DNA of 23,562 bases from Lenisia limosa (lineage: Eukaryota > Breviatea). The DNA lies in NCBI GenBank assembly GCA_001655205.1, contig LPNZ01011668.1, forward strand, positions 1 to 23,562, written 5' to 3'. The notes under the pieces were generated by a model. The model ran no database searches. It had not been told where the DNA came from and was given only the letters and a program-made list of their open reading frames with translations. This document shows, in pieces, positions 18,901 to 23,562 of the stretch; the first letter of the stretch is position 1, and every line of letters starts with the position of its first letter. The translations under genes and the position numbers were made by a program.

Positions 18901-21900
18901 GAGAAGAATATTTACACCTAGCAAGTCGAGAGAAACAAAATTCGCGTACCGGTCGTCGAGGGGTCATACTCGGGACAACAGACAAAAGACTAGAGATCAG
19001 CGTTGGCGGCTGGTTTTCTAGCACCCGTGGCGGGAGGAAACTAGCCGGTTGAAGGTCTCGGTGCTGGAAGGCCCTATAGTATCATGGAAGATGGTCACTC
19101 GAGAACAACCAACCCCACGCAAACCGCTCTAGTATAGCAAGCTCTTCAACGGTAAAGTGCTGTTCAAGACCCTTGACTAAGTGGTTTATGTACTCGTGAG
19201 AAGCAGCCTGGCCGGTGAGAAAGCCACAAAACGTCAACAGAACCAAATAAAATATTCAAAACACGCTCGTTATGTTTCATCTTATTCCTCTTTGAATGTA
19301 TCTCAAAAGACCCGAAAAATATGATCATTATCGACGTAGTCATTTTTCGGGGTGAAGGTCTACGCATAACCCACAAAATACGAATGACAAGACTGCCACA
19401 GGTTGTGCAGCCGCGAGGACGCCCACGACACCTCTGACATTTCAGGCTGCAGAATGAGTTATAGAGAAATGAAAGTTGTGAAGAAATAGGAGCTGTGAAT
19501 AAGGTTTCGCTCAGAAAATATATCGATAGTTTTCGAGGATTTATAGAGAAATTCAGTCTTATTTTTCGGACCAAAGTGAAGCCCGAGTTATAAAGAAATG
19601 CGAGTTGTGAAGAAATGTGAGTATATAAACAGGTTGATGAAGACGTCTACATCTCTCCAGTATCTGTATTTCGCGATTTCATGTTTTTAATGATGATCAA
19701 AAGCAAGATTAATAAAGCAGAAGCGTCATAGAGATTGTATATATGAAATTCCCCCTCAACACACATCAAAGTCATGCCGGGCTATATAGACCGGCTTGCT
19801 TCCTAGTGTTTGCCCAAGGCCTTTTAAACTCTGTTGTCTTGTCATCGGGTGCTCCTCTTCGGGCGAAGCTGAGGGGGATAAAAAGCTGCCGCTTCTGCAG
19901 CACCTCACCCCATGGGGGTAAAAAGGGAATGTATACAAAAGAAAACCCAGCTCTCTTTACTCCAGATTTGAGAAACACACAAACATAGAGAGGCCTATTT
20001 ACTGTTTATATTAAAGTCTAGGAAATAATGTAATTTCTTCTCTTGAGGAAGTCACAAAAATTATCAGAAAAAGCTGCGGAACAAATTGCCGTCAATAAGG
20101 ACCAAAATACGATCTGCTTCTCAGTTTTTTTACATCAATATTGGGGGGGGGGGTGATGTTGGTAGTTACTGTCACATTTTATTTCCTTTGACTGGTTGTC
20201 AGTCCCTGATAAGTCCTCACTCAAACGCATTAACTCACAGTTAGGAGGGAGAATGGTGACGATAGCGGGGGTGGGTGGCTTGGACGNNNNNNNNNNNNNN
20301 NNNNNNNNNNNNNNNNNNNNNNNNNNNNNNNNNNNNNNNNNNNNNNNNNNNNNNNNNNNNNNNNNNNNNNNNNNNNNNNNNNNNNNAGGCTGTGGGGTTT
20401 GGATGTATCACAACGGAACTCTTTTGCTGCTGAAAGGGAAGGGGTTAAACAAGGAATGGATTGTTATTATACGAAAAGACAGACAACATTGTTACCAAAA
20501 CAGCTATCCTTCAAACCTTCCGTTGCTTGCCAAGGTTCTTGTAAGGCCTTAATAGAGTTAGAAAACCAGAATTGTACACAGGACTGTGACAAATATATAA
20601 TATATGTATATCTGTATAATATATCACACCGTCCATATTGATTGACAACATTATTATTTTGGTGAGATTGCTGCTTATTTGTCTAGCATCTGGTAAAATG
20701 TAAAATATATCAATTTCTTTTTCATAAAAATAGGTTAAACCTTTGTTTTCTGTCGTACATGTTTTTGTTTGTTTTTAATTGAAGTAAATTCTGAAGATGA
20801 TCCCCAAATGAAATGAATTAACATTATATGATAAATACTGTGATATTCAACTTTTTTTATCAAGGAAAAGGTTCATTTGGCTTGTTTTCACAGATAGAGA
20901 AAATTCACAGATATATGGACGGTGATGTATTTACAGAACCGCAGAGATGCTGTATCTTTATCATACATAATAAAAAAAAAACAATGGAAGCCCCCCCCCC
21001 CCCNNNNNNNNNNNNNNNNNNNNNNNNNNNNNNNNNNNNNNNNNNNNNNNNNNNNNNNNNNNNNNNNNNNNNNNNNNNNNNNNNGCCGAGTGGATCGTCA
21101 AACTCGCTCTGATCATACTGTTCTAATGGGTAAGTAATGCTAACATAGAAGCATAAAAAACATCGTCCAGACCTCTTCGAAGAAGAGACTGTATCCCTCT
21201 GATAAGCCAGGGAGTAACGAGTTCAGCTTGAGAACTCGAGTGGAGACATTGGTAAAGGAAGAGATGTCGTTGAGGGTTGTGATCTCATCGTCTGTGCAAG
21301 GTGAGAAGTAACAAATAACGACAGGGTACTCGTTCCAAGCTGCATTATTTCACACCTTCCCTTGCACATATACATATGTACATATATGCATATATATCGA
21401 TATATCATATATACTAGTACATGAGAAATGAAAAATAAGGTTGTATCTGGCAGAAGCCGTTCCATAATACATATACTTCCCCCTCATCTCTATGCTCTTC
21501 TGATTAAACACCAGCACCCGAACCATATTCCACGTTCTTCTTGACCGGTCTGAAGCCTAGCGTGAACCGCAGTCTGACATTGGGGTTTGTGAGAAGCACG
21601 CCATCTACTGTCGGCACCCGAACCTGAAGTGTCAATGGCAACGAATTACACAGCCATGTTATACCATCAGAAAGCAATCACAGTATATGAGATCTATTGA
21701 GCCCGTTTTAAAGAAATAATAACCATAATAATAATGGCCTACTTGAAACAAGGCAACTTCTTCAACCGTTACTTTCTCAAACATGTATCTGAAAGGATAA
21801 AGGATGATTTATTTTTCATTTATTTTTGGCTAATAAAAGCAACACAAACCGGAACAAGCTTGTTGAAGTCCTAAACACTGACTCGCCAGTCTCCATCTCA

Positions 21901-22262
21901 ACAGCCTTGCAAGCTGTCAGCGAATGGTATTTCTGATCTAAAAACGTTGAAATTGTGAATAAACATCCTGCTTTTCGTTTTTATTTATTAAAGCTTACTA
22001 TCAGGCTCCTTAACTGTAAAATATCCGTCTAAGGTCGGACGTGAGGCTCCCTTAGGCCCCTCAACTGAAACCTCCAAGAATGCAAACCTGTCGATCTAAG
22101 AGAGAGAACGCAAAGCGCAAGCCAATGGTTTGAAATAACCATACATAATGCAACATTAGACAGGCGTATACGGATAAGAAAGCCCGCAAACCCTTGCTCG
22201 AGGAGGCCGACGTTATGGAGGTTGATCACCCCGACCGAGAGGGCGAGGACCGCCTCAATCAT
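12940..22262 (-). CDS. FAM135-type protein with C-terminal serine esterase (DUF676-like), both ends present
   Basis: Exons in reading order: 22262-22155, 22095-21999, 21937-21850, 21788-21743, 21623-21512, 21291-21173, 21122-21085[gap], 20429-20239 (with gap), 19868-19792, 19446-19375, 19207-19110, 19073-18950, 18762-18646, 18489-18346, 18227-18106, 17972-17909, 17651-17468, 17277-17212, 17142-17070, 16963-16853, 16687-16606, 16195-16018, 15684-15559, 15402-15319, 15184-15120, 15021-14920, 14659-14592, 14319-14168, 13875-13771, 13705-13601, 13393-13280, 13022-12940. Phases agree at every visible junction; in the Ser-rich middle several donors were chosen partly for phase. The start MIEAVLALSVGVINLHNVGL followed by LEQGFAGFLIRIRL aligns with FAM135 N-termini, and the end GRAAHVSFLDSVAFL with their C-termini. 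FAM135 proteins are predicted alpha/beta hydrolases of uncertain substrate. About 1,070 residues are visible. Confidence 0.92.
13100..13215. repeat. 31-base minisatellite in the last intron of the FAM135-type gene
   Basis: Units start at 13100, 13131, 13162 and 13193 (the last incomplete), with consensus ATCAATACGATGAAGAAGCC followed by ATACTTAAGTT. It fills much of the 257-base intron between the two last coding exons. Confidence 0.9.
14321..14333 (-). other. Poly-C tract directly before the nucleophile exon
   Basis: On the coding strand the intron ends in about 12 C then AG, directly followed by the exon encoding the Ser nucleophile. The gap 14334-14420 begins at the run. A similar C12 tract precedes the acceptor at 15185 (plus-strand G run 15189-15200). 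These C runs take the place of the usual mixed pyrimidine tract. Confidence 0.7.
15559..20429 (-). other. Ser/Pro-rich middle region of the FAM135-type protein
   Basis: Sixteen or so exons of low-complexity and helical sequence. Recognisable pieces: SPEEEHPMTRQQSLKGLG (19868-19792), LHNLWQSCHSYF (19446-19375), VKGLEQHFTVEELAILERFA (19207-19110), SPRRMSMESSIPHVSSTLSL (18762-18646), ESPDPGTPSCDSQPTSFSEE (18227-18106), FTLWHTFLSLLSLVLKEEGR (17651-17468), PPPSKPVMNSPSPASSP (16687-16606), DDDRSCTPHDSGSDGDEYF (16195-16018) and SEQLALQAALIRESVELASD (15684-15559). FAM135 members also carry a long, poorly conserved linker with a helical 'L-W-x-x-F-L' part. The exons at 17277-17070 and 16963-16853 are the least certain, since their donors (GTCAGC, GTTCTT) are weak and other joins are possible. 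Confidence 0.65.
19456..19621. repeat. Direct repeats of 37 bases flanking a copy of the inverted-repeat element
   Basis: GAGTTATAGAGAAATGAAAG onward (19456-19492) and GAGTTATAAAGAAATGCGAG onward (19585-19621) are 37-base direct repeats with few differences. Between them, 19547-19584 carries the reverse complement of the left half of the element at 3603-3680. It is inside a FAM135-type intron. Confidence 0.75.
20440..21003. other. Large intron region without visible exons (FAM135-type gene)
   Basis: Together with the gap 21004-21084 this separates exon 21122-21085 from 20429-20239. It is AT-rich, with a C13 run at the gap edge and no coding-like frame on the minus strand. FAM135 proteins normally have conserved sequence here, so one or more exons may be in the gap or unrecognised. 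Confidence 0.5.
21085..22262 (-). other. FAM135 N-terminal domain exons
   Basis: Seven exons. The ATG at 22262-22260 opens ALSVGVINLHNVGLLEQGF, matching the conserved FAM135 start (a short strand, then N-V-D-L-F-Q-R-G-F in the human form). Later segments FRYMFEKVTVEEVALFQVRV, TNPNVRLRFTLGF, DDEITTLNDISSFTNVSTRV, LKLNSLLPGLSEGYSLFFEE and NSMIRASLTIHS follow the family order, ending in the 'T-V-H-A-S-L' strand just before the gap at 21004-21084. Junction phases (0, 1, 2, 0, 1, 0) all agree. The role of this domain in the family is unknown. Confidence 0.88.
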
Positions 22263-22737
22263 TTTGTCCTCCAGCTATTATAAACAAAACGCGAACATCT
22301 CCAGCATCCTACAACGAATAGCAAAAAAAACAGAAACCAAAATCTCTTAAATGGGGTCAAATTTCGAATTTTGACTGACTTGTTTCTATCATTCAGCGGC
22401 AGATTAGCGAATTATGCAATTATAATCTCAACCACCAATACACGTCATCAATATAATTATCACCATATCAATATCATCTTATCACCATATCATCATCATT
22501 TCATCATACCAAATATCATCATATCAATATCATCTTATCAATATCATCTTATCACCAGCGCTCTTATCATCAATAATCTATCATTACCCACCCTACATCT
22601 ACAAAACAAAAAAAACTGACCTTGCGTTGAATTTGACTTGACACCCACCATTTCACCAAAACAGTTATTGCTGTTTACTGTTTCCCATCCCTCTCCAAGT
22701 AGTTAACAAACCAAAAGGTTAATGGTTTTGCAAATTA
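22263..22737. other. Upstream region of the FAM135-type gene
   Basis: No gene is seen. It holds the likely promoter of the minus-strand gene and, from about 22430, a low-complexity ATC stretch. Confidence 0.6.
22436..22580. repeat. Low-complexity ATC/ATA repeat tract
   Basis: Degenerate repeats built from CATCATATCAATATCATCTT and close variants, with two near-exact copies of ATATCAATATCATCTTATCA. An open frame across it encodes only His, Ile and Ser runs and is not a gene. Confidence 0.85.
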
Positions 22738-22763
22738 ATTTAGTGAATCCATTCACCAAAAAC

Positions 22764-22769
22764 AAAAAA
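22764..22769 (-). terminator. Pol III T6 terminator of tRNA-Cys copy 1
   Basis: Six T on the coding strand immediately after the last acceptor base, followed by a G and another T run. Confidence 0.8.
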
Positions 22770-22840
22770 GGGCAGTTCGAGAATTGAACTCGAGACCTAT
22801 CGATCTGCAGTCGATTGCTCTACCCCTGAGCTAACCACCC
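22770..22840 (-). tRNA. tRNA-Cys (anticodon GCA), copy 1
   Basis: 71 bases, intronless. On the minus strand: acceptor GGGTGGT paired with ACTGCCC (with G-T wobbles), D arm GCTC/GAGC, anticodon stem ATCGA/TCGAT around loop CTGCAGA (anticodon GCA), T arm TCGAG/CTCGA with loop TTCAATT. The A and B box promoters are internal. A run of six T follows directly on the minus strand (plus 22764-22769) as a Pol III terminator. CCA is not encoded, as usual in eukaryotic nuclei. Confidence 0.96.
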
Positions 22841-23111
22841 GTTGAGAAATAACCTAAATAAGGCACTTTTAACAAAAACTTGCCTAATAAGGAAAGTAAA
22901 AACAAACAATGCGTAACCCCATATCATATGCTATACTTAATAGTTTTTAAAAAAACATCTTTCACTCTGCTATCCATCCATGGTGCTCTTTCATCAAATA
23001 TTATAAAAATAATCACGCACGTTGGTTAATTGGGTGTGAAAAAATAGGATTAACTTCTGTTGTACTTGGGGAGGTGGAGATGAGATTGTAGATTGTTAGA
23101 ATTGTTAGATT

Positions 23112-23244
23112 ATCCCCAAAATATATTAATCCCCAAAAATATATTAATCCCCAAAAATATATTAATCCCTAAAAATATATTAATCCCTAAAAATATATTA
23201 ATCCCTAAAAATATATTAATCCCCAAAAATATAATCCCCAAAAA
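23112..23244. repeat. 18-base minisatellite between the two tRNA-Cys genes
   Basis: About seven copies of ATCCCCAAAAATATATTA, with CCCT variants in the middle copies and shortened units at both ends. Confidence 0.93.
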
Positions 23245-23315
23245 GTTAAATTGACAAAAATCAAAAAGTTCAATTCATTAATATATTTTATTTAGTGAAT
23301 CCATTCACCAAAAAC

Positions 23316-23321
23316 AAAAAA
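23316..23321 (-). terminator. Pol III T6 terminator of tRNA-Cys copy 2
   Basis: Six T on the coding strand directly after the acceptor stem, same layout as in copy 1. Confidence 0.8.
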
Positions 23322-23392
23322 GGGCAGTTCGAGAATTGAACTCGAGACCTATCGATCTGCAGTCGATTGCTCTACCCCTGAGCTAACCACCC
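23322..23392 (-). tRNA. tRNA-Cys (anticodon GCA), copy 2
   Basis: Identical over all 71 bases to the gene at 22770-22840, with the same cloverleaf and a T6 terminator at 23316-23321. Both copies therefore look functional. Confidence 0.96.
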
Positions 23393-23562
23393 GCTGAGAA
23401 ATAACCTAAATAAGGCACTTTTAACAAAGACTTGCTTTATAAGGAAAGTAAAAAACATTAGTGCGTAACCCCATGTTCTATTATTATTTATTCCTTTTTT
23501 TCAAGAGTAAGGGTTGAGGTTCTGGGCCACTTTTTTTGAGACCAGTAATGTTTCTAAAAGCA

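Larger units (their letters stand above)
22738..22922. repeat. Duplicated tRNA unit, copy 1
   Basis: This 185-base unit matches 23290-23474 at a constant offset of 552 bases with about ten substitutions, nearly all downstream on the plus strand near 22878-22909. The tRNA and the 32 bases to its left are identical in both copies. Confidence 0.93.
23290..23474. repeat. Duplicated tRNA unit, copy 2
   Basis: Partner of 22738-22922. Homology starts at ATTTAGTGAATCC and stops after GCGTAACCCCAT, giving sharp edges at both ends. Confidence 0.93.

Noticed and set aside
22371-22619. Plus-strand frame rich in His, Ile and Ser
   Set aside because: Translation of the ATC low-complexity repeat; no start context or splice partners.

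Overview
The window is nuclear DNA from an intron-rich eukaryote. Coding sequence is chopped into short exons (about 40-190 bases) separated by GT-AG introns of roughly 60-320 bases. Introns and spacers are AT-rich, and exons prefer G or C at third codon positions. Nothing bacterial is present (no operons, no Shine-Dalgarno starts). The gene set (anoctamin, PX-BAR sorting nexin, FAM135-type esterase) is pan-eukaryotic; I suspect a unicellular eukaryote but cannot name it. Fourteen runs of N interrupt the sequence, several of them beside poly-G or poly-C runs.

Layout. (1) 1-6961, minus strand: an anoctamin/TMEM16 membrane protein, read right to left and running off the left edge, so its C-terminus is missing. 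It opens with a Ser/Pro-rich tail, then the cytoplasmic dimerisation domain, then the membrane helices. (2) 6962-7734: AT-rich divergent spacer. (3) 7735 to at least 11609, plus strand: a PX-BAR sorting nexin of the SNX1/SNX2/Vps5 kind; its C-terminus is lost in gaps. (4) about 11697-12939: convergent region with gaps and a few ambiguous exon candidates. (5) 12940-22262, minus strand: a FAM135-type protein with both ends present, having the N-terminal FAM135 domain, a long Ser/Pro-rich middle and a C-terminal serine esterase with Ser-Asp-His in place. (6) 22263-23562: low-complexity ATC repeats, two copies of a tRNA-Cys(GCA) gene in a 185-base duplicated unit, and an 18-base minisatellite between them.

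The three proteins all relate to membranes or lipids (lipid scrambling or chloride conductance; phosphoinositide-binding endosomal coat; predicted lipase-like esterase), but nothing shows that they work together. Exons were joined by hand. The test was that reading frame and intron phase match across each junction, and this holds for almost all junctions; exceptions are stated. The most unusual signal is in the non-coding DNA: short tandem duplications repeatedly straddle or abut splice sites, and two diverged repeat families are dispersed in introns of different genes.
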